Positions 23,690 through 32,459 of a stretch of 64,000 nucleotides of DNA are shown here, one piece after another. The stretch's first letter is position 1; each line of letters opens with the position of its first letter. Below the pieces are notes generated by a model. It did not search any database. It saw only the letters and a list, made by a program, of their open reading frames with translations, and had not been told where the DNA came from. The position numbers and the translations under genes were made by a program. The DNA is taken from contig JAKSDK010001621.1 in assembly GCA_022360095.1 (NCBI GenBank), forward strand, positions 117,205 to 181,204, given 5' to 3'. This stretch comes from Phycisphaerales bacterium. GTDB lineage: Bacteria > Planctomycetota > Phycisphaerae > UBA1845 > UTPLA1.

Positions 23690-25366
23690 TTATGGTCCGT
23701 TGTCGGCGGATGGAGGGCCCCAATCGCCGATCTTCTCAAATATCGTCAGATAGGGTTGTTTCTCTTGTTGTTTTGACGGCGTCTGGTAAACCAATCGAAA
23801 CGAGGGGCTCTCCTGAAACTCACTCAGCCTGAGACGATGATCATCGGATCCGGCGAACTGCCGCTCCCAGGCGAAGAGCGTTCCGACCGGCGCGTCTTCC
23901 AGTTGTTCACGAACGGAGGGGCGATACGGAGAAAGCGGCCGATCATTGACAAGATCGATCCACGCGTTGGCCGAAAGGATGATGCGATCACCGAGTCCCA
24001 TGGTCGCCAAGCGACCTCTCGCCTCATCGATCAGGAGCGATTCCTCCGGCGGTTTGAGCGGGCGACAAAGCGCGTAGCACGTCAACAACACGATGATGAA
24101 GATGCACCCGGGTAGTAAAGGCTTTGCGTAGGTCTGCCATCGCGGCTTGGCGTGGCCGAAGACCGAAATCATCGCCAAGGCCGTGACGATCACCGTCAAA
24201 ATTCGGATGATCAGCGTTGCAAGATAGATTGTCGGCGCCTCTACGGCGATGTCGCCTCTCGTTTGATGCAGATCAATCTGTCGTTCGAGGGCCAACCAGA
24301 GCAGAATCATGGAGGCGGCCGCCAGCATCACGGCGCGACGTCGCGTGCCTGTGTCCTCGTGCCATAACTGCTGCCAGCCCACGAGGGCCGCGATTGCAAT
24401 GAGCGGGGAAATGGGCACAAGAAACCGCGCATAACCACCGGAGCCGTACAGTCCGAGTGCACGGATCACGGTCTGCGTTGCGAAGTAGGCCAGAATGCAA
24501 GTCGCGACGAACATCCCGTTCCGTTGTCGGCTCATTTTCCATAGACCGGTCATCGCCAGCATGGCGACCCCCGGCCCCCACGCGTGCAGACCTCTTGCGA
24601 AAAACGTCAACCAACCGCCACGGCCGTATTGTGTTGTCGGTTCGGGATCGAAAAGGCGCTGAACGATTGTCGACAAGTTGAAGGCGGAGGCGCCGATATT
24701 GGCCACAATCGGTGCCCACAAGATCGGCCATAGTCTCCACAGCTTCGTGCCCCGTCGCCACGCGAAAAACGTCCAGACCGGAACGAAAAGGATTGCTTCG
24801 TGACGCGTGATCATGCAGAGTGAAATCAACGCGGCCGACCACGACCAGCGATCGCGCAGCGCCAGATAGAGGGCTACCGTCAAATAGAAGGCCAACGGCG
24901 TCTCCGTCAGCGTCGTTTGGGAGAGTTGAAAGAAAAGAGGCTGGACGTAGGCCAGCGGGACCGTTGCCCACGGATGTCGTACGTCCAACATTTGGGCAAT
25001 CCGAAACGCCAGCCAGGCACTGCCGGCGGTCAGTGTTGCCGAAAGCAAGCGGCACATCGGCCATCCAAACCACGCGGCCAGCGAGTAGGGCGCGGTGAAT
25101 CCGGGACGCCCCCAATCGTCAAACAGGTAGGCCGGCCATGACCAGACCCATTTGGCATAAAGATAGTGCATCACGTCATCGAATTGAGCGACGCCGTTCG
25201 GAGCAAGGAGTGCACAGATCGCGGACCAGCTCAAACCCGCCAACACCAAACCCAGAGCGATCCTTGTTTCTCCCGACGTGGGCGACTGTTCTTCTTCGAG
25301 GCCTCTCAGACCATCTACGCCGTTTGGGGCTGAGGAGTCGGTTTCATGGGGGGGTGTTTTCCTCAT
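23690..25366 (-). CDS. GT-C-like multi-pass glycosyltransferase, putative
   Basis: 558 residues, with a 35-residue hydrophilic start then about 11-12 membrane helices. The first periplasmic loop carries an acidic pair (QFDDVMHYLYAKW, about residues 61-73), and a later loop reads TLTETPLAFYLTVALYLALR. This arrangement is common in PMT/ArnT-type GT-C enzymes that use polyprenyl-linked sugars. A soluble C-terminal part (about 450-558) follows. No closer family can be named, and the sugar and acceptor are unknown. It is transcribed in the same direction as the phosphodiesterase gene, with 146 bases between them and no clear terminator. Confidence 0.6.
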   Translation of the reverse strand: MRKTPPHETDSSAPNGVDGLRGLEEEQSPTSGETRIALGLVLAGLSWSAICALLAPNGVAQFDDVMHYLYAKWVWSWPAYLFDDWGRPGFTAPYSLAAWFGWPMCRLLSATLTAGSAWLAFRIAQMLDVRHPWATVPLAYVQPLFFQLSQTTLTETPLAFYLTVALYLALRDRWSWSAALISLCMITRHEAILFVPVWTFFAWRRGTKLWRLWPILWAPIVANIGASAFNLSTIVQRLFDPEPTTQYGRGGWLTFFARGLHAWGPGVAMLAMTGLWKMSRQRNGMFVATCILAYFATQTVIRALGLYGSGGYARFLVPISPLIAIAALVGWQQLWHEDTGTRRRAVMLAAASMILLWLALERQIDLHQTRGDIAVEAPTIYLATLIIRILTVIVTALAMISVFGHAKPRWQTYAKPLLPGCIFIIVLLTCYALCRPLKPPEESLLIDEARGRLATMGLGDRIILSANAWIDLVNDRPLSPYRPSVREQLEDAPVGTLFAWERQFAGSDDHRLRLSEFQESPSFRLVYQTPSKQQEKQPYLTIFEKIGDWGPPSADNGP

Positions 25367-25443
25367 CGAAAGAGCATCATCTCCGCTTCGTCGACGGTGT
25401 AAACTAGGCAGCGTCGAATTCTAGCCATATTCGGGAGCGTGGC

Positions 25444-26697
25444 ATGGATACGTTGACCGTCGATGTCGGATCGAAATATGTCGGCCTGTGCAAATGGGAC
25501 GGCCGGTCATTGCACGCTGAAAGGCAGCCCACGGGATCGCCTGTCACGTGTTGGTCGGGCTGGATCGAAGCGCTCAAGCCGTCCGAACCGTATCAGCTTC
25601 TCTTCTACAGCACGCACTCGGGTTCTTCAAAGATGCCAGCGACAGATGACGTAGCCCGATTGGCGAGAGATCATGGCGCGCATTGGGTTCGGGTGATCGC
25701 TGAAGATGTGGCGACGGACCCTGCTCTGGCCGCCGCTCGCTACTTGGCTGGCCGCCATCGTCTAAGCATCATCGCGGTAGCCGAGATCGGCGCGCAACAT
25801 GCGACGCTTGCCGTGCAGGATGCGAGAGGTGGCCTGCTCGCGTTTGAGCGATGTACTTTCAAAGCGGGACTGCACGAGGACCTTCCCGGTGTGGCCCAAT
25901 CATTGCAAAGCCTTTTGTATCAAGCCGCGAGCATGTCGAAACCGATCGATTTGCATCAGATTCCTCTGATTTGTTTCGGCGGTGCCGGTCCCGAAGTCGC
26001 CGTTCGTCTGGCGCAAGACTGTGACCTCAAGACGATCCTGATCCCCGACGACGCCGGTGTTTTCACGGCCGTAGGCCTGCTCATGACGGACATTGTGATG
26101 CGTTTCCGCGAACAAGTTAAACCCGCGCCACTTCATCTTCCCGATTTGCGCCGCGCGTTCGGTCAACTGATGGATCGTGTATGCACCTCGGTCACCATGG
26201 AAGGCTACGATCTCGACGACACCGTCTGTGAACGGGTGGCCGAAATGTCCTGCACGGGTGATGCGGAGGCCATTGACGTCGCTTGTGATAACCTTGCCGA
26301 CGAATCGCAGCTTGTGGCAAGGTTTCAGGAAGGCCGCACGACAAAAATCGGCCGGGACGACGAGGCGTCGTCCATCGAGGTTCGGGCCGTTCGCGTTCAC
26401 GCCACGATCGAAACATTGAAACCCGAACTGCCCGTCCCACCGTCGGCGGACGGAAAGCTGGATGATGCAGTCCTGAATGTGGGTGATGTCCGGAGGTCCG
26501 ATGTTTTGCGGGATGCTCCGGTTTATGGTCGCGATAAGTTTCCCGTCGACGTCGAAGTCAACGGGCCGGCTCTGGTTCAAGAACGTTACACAACGACCGT
26601 AATTCCGTCCGGCTGGTCCGTCCGACTCAGTCCCGCGGGCGGTCTTTGGCTTTTCGATGAGCAGTTTTCACAATTGCGCCGTCGCGGTTCTGATTAG
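25444..26697 (+). CDS. Hydantoinase A / oxoprolinase-like protein, half-length
   Basis: 417 residues against about 680-700 for HyuA. The N-terminus has an ASKHA-type phosphate loop (LTVDVGSKYVGLCKWDG). The central block FGGAGPEVAVRLAQDCDL and PDDAGVFTAVGLLMTDIV matches the HyuA signature (GGAGPxHA, then PGVFSALG). The end, VNGPALVQERYTTTVIPSGW, matches the HyuA C-terminus. The N-terminal HyuA region is largely missing and no HyuB partner is nearby, so ATP-dependent hydantoin or oxoproline cleavage is doubtful. It may be related to the hydantoinase/oxoprolinase-like proteins of one-carbon pathways, which is uncertain. It converges with the next gene, with 4 bases between stops. Confidence 0.65.
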   Translation: MDTLTVDVGSKYVGLCKWDGRSLHAERQPTGSPVTCWSGWIEALKPSEPYQLLFYSTHSGSSKMPATDDVARLARDHGAHWVRVIAEDVATDPALAAARYLAGRHRLSIIAVAEIGAQHATLAVQDARGGLLAFERCTFKAGLHEDLPGVAQSLQSLLYQAASMSKPIDLHQIPLICFGGAGPEVAVRLAQDCDLKTILIPDDAGVFTAVGLLMTDIVMRFREQVKPAPLHLPDLRRAFGQLMDRVCTSVTMEGYDLDDTVCERVAEMSCTGDAEAIDVACDNLADESQLVARFQEGRTTKIGRDDEASSIEVRAVRVHATIETLKPELPVPPSADGKLDDAVLNVGDVRRSDVLRDAPVYGRDKFPVDVEVNGPALVQERYTTTVIPSGWSVRLSPAGGLWLFDEQFSQLRRRGSD

Positions 26698-26701
26698 CAC
26701 A

Positions 26702-29700
26702 TTAGTGATCGTTGAGTATTGCATTCACGAACGACGGCAGATCTGCCATGTCGACAAATGTGTTGCCGTCGAGATCTGCGGCGCACGTCTCCCTGGGGCC
26801 CGCAGGGCCTTCCACCAAGATGCCCACGAATCGTTCGATGTCGCGCCCGTCCATGATTCTGTCGCCGGTGAGGTCGCCAACCACGAGATCGTGGCAAGGA
26901 TCACAAAGGAGTCCAAGGTCTTTCGCGCCATAGATGGTGATGGTGTCGGCATCCTCTCCAAGGGGCGCGAGATTGTCTCGGAAGATATGAATCAGTCGGA
27001 TGTCTTGGGCGTCAAGCTCGTCAAGGGTTCTCGGTGAGAGCCCGGGTTCATGCATGGGCTCGAAGATCATTGTTTCGCTCCAGTTGTGTTGGCCTGAGCC
27101 CCAGATATGGCTAAACGCGCTTTGTAAAACGATGGGCTCGGTTGTGAGCCCTTCAATGATGGTCTCTTCCATTTCACCGAGCGGCGTTCGAAAACAGCAG
27201 ATCCCGATGTTGTTCTGCCCGACGGTGAAGTGACTCGTGATCAGCGCCCCCCCCGGCAGGAGGATTTGTCTGCTCGCCGGAATCACGTCCAGGCCGATTT
27301 CACCTTTCGGCGCGATCACGGTATTCGTGCTGGAAACAAGCGTCGGGCCGCCGGGGGTTTCGATGATGGGGGTTGCGTAATCGATTTTCAGTCTGAGACT
27401 GCCGTTGAAGCCGAGATCACGAAGTGTCAGGATTGGACTCTCGTTCTCAGCGACGAGTTGGCCGATGTTGTTGACTTCGAGCGTGAAGTTTCTGGGACTG
27501 GAGATGTCCGAGATTGTCCACGTATTGGTCGTGAATTGCCCGGGTTCATCATAAGCGTGGCTTGCGCCGGGCAAAGCGGACATCAATCCTGACAAGGTCA
27601 CCGGACGGCAACCGGTCGAGACTTCAAGCGTGACATTCGAGAAGATGGTTTCTGCGGCGAGATTCTCCGGCGTCAGCCACATGTTTTTCGATTCGAGACG
27701 CCATCGGTTGGATGTGCTCTTGTAGGAGTTGCCGTCTCCGGCTTCGTACTCCGTGGGTTCGTTCACGAGGAAAGGCGTGATGGACGGTGTGCTGTCTCCC
27801 TGCGGTATCTCGCGAACCTGTTTGACGACCAGGCCGCCCGCCGGGATGGCCGCACCACCGGGAGCGAGCTTCTTGTATTCGAAGTCGAGCACATATTCCG
27901 TTTTGCCGGTCTCCAACTCGAATCGTTCAGCAACGGTAGCCAGGAGATCGGCCAGATCCGTGTAGTCATTCGGCCAGTCCATGACTTCTTCGCCGAGTAG
28001 AACCAGATTGGATGGGGCCAGGAACGTCGGCGCAATTGTCCCTGAGGCAGTAAACACGGTGACTTGCACCTCTTCCGGGATCGCTCCGTTGACGGGATTC
28101 GTGACCGAGACCGCACCGTCCTGCGTGACCAGCAGCATTTCATAGCGACCGGGTGTTCTTCTCACCGTCGCCACGCCGTTGGCCAGTTCGAATTCGTCCG
28201 GAAAGGAATGATGCACCAGGACGGCCATGCCGACCTCGGACTCGTCGACGCCGTGACGAAGCCGTTCGATGAAGGCATTGTCGTTGTAGAAACTTGCAAA
28301 CACGCGTCGAATGGCTCGAAACACGCCGCGTTCGTTATTCTCCGTCGGGTCACAGAAGCTCGGACCGATGTCGTCCGCGTCGAGGTCATCGGGCAGGCAT
28401 CCGCTCCTGCTGTCGTATAACCCGGCCCCGGTAAACTGCTCGCTGTCCTCGACATTGGTTGAACTTCGAAAGCGTATTTTGGCGCCGATGTCGAAGCCGA
28501 ACTGAGGGTCCTGGAGCATGTTGATGACCTCGGTCCGCAAGGTGGGGGCGAACAGCGTGTCATCTTTGATGATGTCGCGGATGGCGTCGAGATCGTTCGC
28601 GAGCATCTGGAAGTCGGGCGGATAGGTGTAGCCCGAGAGACGTTGGTCGATTTCCTGGCGCAGCGTGTTTCCGGTGATGAGGACTTGATCCATGAACGCG
28701 TCCCACAGGTCAAAAGAAAGCGCGGCTGCAACAGGAGAGTTGGCCGGGATGGCCCGTCGGAGCAGGCCGAAGTTTGACGCCTTGCCCCCGAAGAATTGGA
28801 CGTCCGAGGCGTCCAGCGAGTCTGTGGACGCGCTGAACCCGCCTAATGTTGTTTTGGCGGCGATGTTGAGCGCAGGCGGCGCCTTGAGAGCAAGGATCTC
28901 CGTGATCTGCTGCGGTGTCAGTTCATCCTGAACGTCGATCAGGCGGATGTTACACTCGCCGAACCTTAAAAAGGCCCTGAAAACGACTGTTCGGCCCACG
29001 AGCGCTTGCGCGCGATCGACGTCTTGTGAACGCGCGAAATGCGCGAACGGTAAATTAAACGTCTTCGCCAGGATTGCGACGTGAGAATTCGGCGTTGAAG
29101 GGGCCAGAGAGATGACGCCAGCCACGGAGGGGATTTCCGCCGGCACGCCGTCGGTTAACAGGATGTCGTCCGGTTTCAATGTGCCGGCAAGAAAGGCCTG
29201 ATCGATCTGGTCGGCAGGAACAAACTTCAGTTCTCCCAGGGCCCAGCCTTCCGCGTAGCACGCGTTGCCCTCGACCCATCGGTTCGTCGAGCTGACTTGA
29301 ATACCGTTGCTTTGGAAAAAATCGAGATTGGCATCCGCCACGTCCCTTTGCTCGAAGGTTGGAAAATAAAAGGCTTCGATGCCGAGGTCGGAGATGACGT
29401 TGGCTTTGACCACGTTAAACAAGTCCACGATCTCTTGGGCTGTAAAGGCGTCCTGGCGAGTGAACTGAATGCCATATTCCGGAAAGTCCGGGATCGCCAA
29501 CAATTCGCTCGTCAGCGGTGGAAAGAGGACCGTCCCCAGGATGGCCTGCTGTCCGGCGGCGAACAGAGAGACGTCGTTGTACTGTTCGAGCGAGAATCCG
29601 AGGAAAGGGTCCAGCACTTCGGTCGCGAAATCATAATGGAACGGATAGGTCGTGCTGTTCTGAAAATAGACGGTCGTCGGGTCACAAGTGAGTATCGTGA

Positions 29701-29884
29701 ACTTCACCCAGCGGATTTCGTTCATGCCGGCGCCGGCATTGCGGAAGCCGTCGTTCGGAAACTGGATCGTGTTCTTCCAAAATGGCGAAGGCGACACGGT
29801 GTCGGCCGACAAAACGCCACGAGATGTGAATGCGGACATAAACACGACGATCGTCGTCACACAGGCCTTGAGGGAATTTTGCAT
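26702..29884 (-). CDS. Exported PEP/pyruvate-binding-domain protein with dockerin-like C-terminus
   Basis: 1,060 residues. It has a signal peptide (1-26, cut near GVLSA|DTV). A long N-terminal domain contains a Q-Y-F type region. A PEP-utiliser swivel-like segment follows (about 225-300), with PNSHVAILAKTFNLPF keeping the His used as phosphohistidine in PPDK and PEP synthase. A PPDK N-terminal-like (ATP-grasp) domain starts at FFGGKASNFGLLRRAIP (about 365) and includes IRFRSSTNVEDS. The last 60 residues hold two EF-hand/dockerin-like loops, DLTGDRIMDGRD and DLDGNTFVDMAD, common at the ends of exported Planctomycetota proteins. A PPDK-like enzyme outside the cytoplasm lacks obvious ATP, so its role is unclear. 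GGAGAG precedes ATG 29884. Confidence 0.75.
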   Translation of the reverse strand: MQNSLKACVTTIVVFMSAFTSRGVLSADTVSPSPFWKNTIQFPNDGFRNAGAGMNEIRWVKFTILTCDPTTVYFQNSTTYPFHYDFATEVLDPFLGFSLEQYNDVSLFAAGQQAILGTVLFPPLTSELLAIPDFPEYGIQFTRQDAFTAQEIVDLFNVVKANVISDLGIEAFYFPTFEQRDVADANLDFFQSNGIQVSSTNRWVEGNACYAEGWALGELKFVPADQIDQAFLAGTLKPDDILLTDGVPAEIPSVAGVISLAPSTPNSHVAILAKTFNLPFAHFARSQDVDRAQALVGRTVVFRAFLRFGECNIRLIDVQDELTPQQITEILALKAPPALNIAAKTTLGGFSASTDSLDASDVQFFGGKASNFGLLRRAIPANSPVAAALSFDLWDAFMDQVLITGNTLRQEIDQRLSGYTYPPDFQMLANDLDAIRDIIKDDTLFAPTLRTEVINMLQDPQFGFDIGAKIRFRSSTNVEDSEQFTGAGLYDSRSGCLPDDLDADDIGPSFCDPTENNERGVFRAIRRVFASFYNDNAFIERLRHGVDESEVGMAVLVHHSFPDEFELANGVATVRRTPGRYEMLLVTQDGAVSVTNPVNGAIPEEVQVTVFTASGTIAPTFLAPSNLVLLGEEVMDWPNDYTDLADLLATVAERFELETGKTEYVLDFEYKKLAPGGAAIPAGGLVVKQVREIPQGDSTPSITPFLVNEPTEYEAGDGNSYKSTSNRWRLESKNMWLTPENLAAETIFSNVTLEVSTGCRPVTLSGLMSALPGASHAYDEPGQFTTNTWTISDISSPRNFTLEVNNIGQLVAENESPILTLRDLGFNGSLRLKIDYATPIIETPGGPTLVSSTNTVIAPKGEIGLDVIPASRQILLPGGALITSHFTVGQNNIGICCFRTPLGEMEETIIEGLTTEPIVLQSAFSHIWGSGQHNWSETMIFEPMHEPGLSPRTLDELDAQDIRLIHIFRDNLAPLGEDADTITIYGAKDLGLLCDPCHDLVVGDLTGDRIMDGRDIERFVGILVEGPAGPRETCAADLDGNTFVDMADLPSFVNAILNDH

Positions 29885-29946
29885 GATGGCTCTCCACGGT
29901 TGACGGCAGGTAGGCTCGCCGGCGGCAATGCCAAATGCGCTTAGCT

Positions 29947-29990
29947 GGTTGAAGCGCGATCAACCCCGGACGTGTTCCCCCGGTACACGT
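29947..29990. promoter_or_regulatory. Two inverted repeats in the divergent intergenic region
   Basis: GGTTGA-N7-TCAACC (29947-29965) and ACGTGT-N9-ACACGT (29970-29990) are both perfect dyads. They lie just upstream of the exported PEP-domain gene, in the 291-base gap shared with the TetR gene. The first has the same GTTGA/TCAAC half-sites as the TetR operator at 30152 but a wider spacer, so it may or may not be bound by the same protein. Confidence 0.35.
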
Positions 29991-30124
29991 ATTCTCCACC
30001 CATGGGCCAGTATATCACCTACGCCATGGTCCTTGAACTTGCCGATGACAGACATCGACCTACTCCAAGGAATCCTTGTCCGGCGGGCGGTTCATTCTGA
30101 GATAAAAAATGATGAAGTTTGCCT

Positions 30125-30153
30125 TTGACGTGACTGTTCTTGAACGGTATCTT
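30125..30153 (+). promoter_or_regulatory. Sigma-70-type promoter of the tetR gene
   Basis: TTGACG (30125-30130), a 17-base spacer and TATCTT (30148-30153) are close to consensus. The -10 box runs into the operator palindrome, so a bound repressor would block RNA polymerase. Transcription would start near 30160, giving a leader of about 16 bases. Confidence 0.65.
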
Positions 30154-30171
30154 AGTTGATCGTTCAACTAA
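30152..30171. promoter_or_regulatory. TetR-type operator palindrome
   Basis: TTAGTTGATCGTTCAACTAA is a perfect palindrome with 8-base arms and a 4-base centre. It overlaps the -10 box and ends 4 bases before the ATG of the TetR-family gene. Position and form are those of a self-regulating TetR operator. That the adjacent regulator binds it is inferred. Confidence 0.75.
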
Positions 30172-30175
30172 TAAG

Positions 30176-30766
30176 ATGTCTGAATCCGACACCCGCGAAA
30201 AATTGCTCACTGTTGCTGCAAGGCTTTTCCACGAACAGGGTTACGCCGCGACAGGCATTTCGACCATCCTTCGTGAAGCCAAGGTCAACAGCGGCAGTCT
30301 GTACTATTTTTTTCCGACCAAGGAGGCCCTTTTGTTGGGCGTGCTCGATCAATACCTGGACCGACTGGAGCCCGAGGTGTTGCGTCCGGCGTTCGAGAAG
30401 ACCAATGATCCAATCGAGCGAATCTTTGCCGTGCTTGGCGGCTATCGGCAGATGTTGCAGATGACCGGGTGCGCCATGGGGTGTCCGATCGGAAATCTGG
30501 CGTTGGAGCTGAGCGATTCTTATCCCGGAGTGCGCGAAAAACTGGCAGGGTTGTTCCGGGCGTGGTGTGACGGCATCCAACGATGTCTGGATGAGGCGGC
30601 GGACCGGCTTCCGGACCATGTCGATCGTGGAATGTTGGCTCAGTTCGTGCTGACGGTCATGGAAGGGGCGATGATGCAGGCGAGAGCGCATCGCAGCCTC
30701 GATCCTTACGACGCGTCCATGGCTCATCTCAAAAGTTATTTTGATCGTCTTTTGGCCGGAGCGTGA
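30176..30766 (+). CDS. TetR/AcrR-family transcriptional repressor
   Basis: 196 residues. The N-terminal helix-turn-helix is typical: REKLLTVAARLFHEQGYAATGISTILREAKVNSGSLYYFF. The ligand domain includes CAMGCPIGNLALELSD, a motif of a broad TetR subgroup often linked to xenobiotic or electrophile response. The two Cys in that motif may sense the ligand, which is inference. ATG 30176 is chosen since an upstream TTG at 30140 would read through the operator. The gene has its own promoter and overlapping operator. The following genes on the same strand (triple AHSA1, DUF1579, VOC) are probably its regulon, because only 49 bases separate it from the next start. Confidence 0.9.
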   Translation: MSESDTREKLLTVAARLFHEQGYAATGISTILREAKVNSGSLYYFFPTKEALLLGVLDQYLDRLEPEVLRPAFEKTNDPIERIFAVLGGYRQMLQMTGCAMGCPIGNLALELSDSYPGVREKLAGLFRAWCDGIQRCLDEAADRLPDHVDRGMLAQFVLTVMEGAMMQARAHRSLDPYDASMAHLKSYFDRLLAGA

Positions 30767-30815
30767 GGCACACAGTCGCCAAGCGGCGGGTATCGTCGCG
30801 GATGAGGAGATTTGT

Positions 30816-32357
30816 ATGAAGATTCGGAAAAGCCTCGGCCGGACCGTATGGTCTGCGATCCTGGTCAGTTTCACTTCACACGCATTGGCTCGAAGTCCCG
30901 GGGTTAAAGATTCCTCAGAGCGAATCCTGCAAAAGGAAGTCACGGTCCAGGCCTCACTCGATGAAGTCTGGCACGCTTGGACGACATCGGAGGGAATCGC
31001 CTCGTTCTTTTCGCCGGAGTCGAACATCGAACTCCGGATTGGTGGACCTTACGAATTGTATATGGGGAAGATCACGGATGCCTCCGGAAAGCGCGGAACC
31101 GAGGGCTGCAGAATCCTGAGCTATGTTCCGAGGGAAATGCTGTCGTTCGAATGGAACTTCCCCCCTAAGGTCATGAAGCTCCGGAAGTCAGGTTCGAAGA
31201 CGCACGTCGTTTTAAGATTCGAGGACTTGGGCGAAAATCGGGTGCGCGTCAGGTTCGCTCAGTTGGGTTGGAAGGAAGGAGAAGACTGGGACACGGGCTA
31301 TGCTTATTTCGACAAGGCCTGGGATGGGGTGCTTGATCAACTGAAAGACAAAGCGAAAGCCGATCGGCTCCCGTCGGCTGATGGCGAAACGAGGGGCAGC
31401 GAAACAAGAACGTGGGTTGACGGCAACGTAACCGTCACGGCCGTGAGCGGACCCGAGAAACGGCAGGACTTCGAGATGCTGATCCCGATTCCAGTCACAA
31501 AAGTCTGGAAGGCGCTGGCCACAACCGAAGGCATTCGGGAATGCCTCGCTCCCAAGGCGGAGATCGAACTGAAACCCGGCGGGACCTATGCCATCTGGCC
31601 AGGGTCGAGTAACCGTGTGCTGTCCTATCTCACACATCGAATGCTATCGACCAGTGGGAGCGCACCGCCTCAGTTCCCGAACGTTCGGAAGGGCGGAACG
31701 TGGAGCGCCTATTTTTTCGAACAGCTTGGTGAGAAAAAAACGAAGTTGCGTCTCACCGTTGTCGGTTGGAAACAAGGGGAGGAATGGGATCGCGCCTTTG
31801 ACTACTTTCTAAAGAATAATCCGGTCTTCCTGAATCATCTCTACAAGAAGCTCGCGGGCAACGGTGCGGCTCAAGCGAAGGCGATGCAGAAAAAAGAGGA
31901 TGTCCTTCGGCAGGAAGTCGAGATTGATGCGCCTTTGGAGGCAGTCTGGCACGCATTCACAACCAAGGAAGGCGTCGAATCATGGATGGTGCCGCTCGCC
32001 GAGATCGATCTGAGGGTCGGCGGAAAAATGCGAACCAACTACAACCGCAATGGGGCCATCGGAGATGCTTCGACCATTGAGAGCACCATCATCGGCCTGG
32101 AGCCGAAACGTATGCTGTCGCTTAAGCTGACGAAGCCTCCAAAGGGGTTCCCGTTTCCGAATGCGATCAAAAACACTTGGGCGGAGTTCCATTTCGAAAA
32201 AATCGGTCCAACGCGGACCAGAGTCCGTGTCCTGGGCTACGGTTATGTCGAAACCGAAGAATCAAGGAAAATGCAGGAGCATTTTCGCACGGGCAATACC
32301 TGGACGCTGGAACGGCTGCGAAAGAGATTTTCCCGAGGGCCTGCCGGATCCGAATGA
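30816..32357 (+). CDS. Exported protein with three tandem AHSA1/SRPBCC domains
   Basis: 513 residues. A signal peptide (about 1-25, SFTSHALA|RSP) precedes three START-like SRPBCC domains at about 30-190, 205-355 and 362-510. Each shows the AHSA1 pattern of VWHAWTTSEGIASFF, VWKALATTEGIRECL or VWHAFTTKEGVESWM, then IELRIGG-type and RxLSYxP-type strands. Such domains bind hydrophobic ligands and are normally cytoplasmic and single. Tandem triplication with an export signal is unusual. ATG 30816 has GAGGAGA (30804-30810) upstream. In other bacteria, AHSA1, DUF1579 and VOC proteins often cluster with small regulators, as here. The ligand is unknown. Confidence 0.85.
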   Translation: MKIRKSLGRTVWSAILVSFTSHALARSPGVKDSSERILQKEVTVQASLDEVWHAWTTSEGIASFFSPESNIELRIGGPYELYMGKITDASGKRGTEGCRILSYVPREMLSFEWNFPPKVMKLRKSGSKTHVVLRFEDLGENRVRVRFAQLGWKEGEDWDTGYAYFDKAWDGVLDQLKDKAKADRLPSADGETRGSETRTWVDGNVTVTAVSGPEKRQDFEMLIPIPVTKVWKALATTEGIRECLAPKAEIELKPGGTYAIWPGSSNRVLSYLTHRMLSTSGSAPPQFPNVRKGGTWSAYFFEQLGEKKTKLRLTVVGWKQGEEWDRAFDYFLKNNPVFLNHLYKKLAGNGAAQAKAMQKKEDVLRQEVEIDAPLEAVWHAFTTKEGVESWMVPLAEIDLRVGGKMRTNYNRNGAIGDASTIESTIIGLEPKRMLSLKLTKPPKGFPFPNAIKNTWAEFHFEKIGPTRTRVRVLGYGYVETEESRKMQEHFRTGNTWTLERLRKRFSRGPAGSE

Positions 32358-32459
32358 TTTTTTTTCGGGATCCCTCTGCGAAATTGATGCCGCGCGTGAA
32401 CCTGACAGGGCGGTACATCGATCTTGTCCGCGACGAGTTTTGAAAAGAGGAGATTTCGT

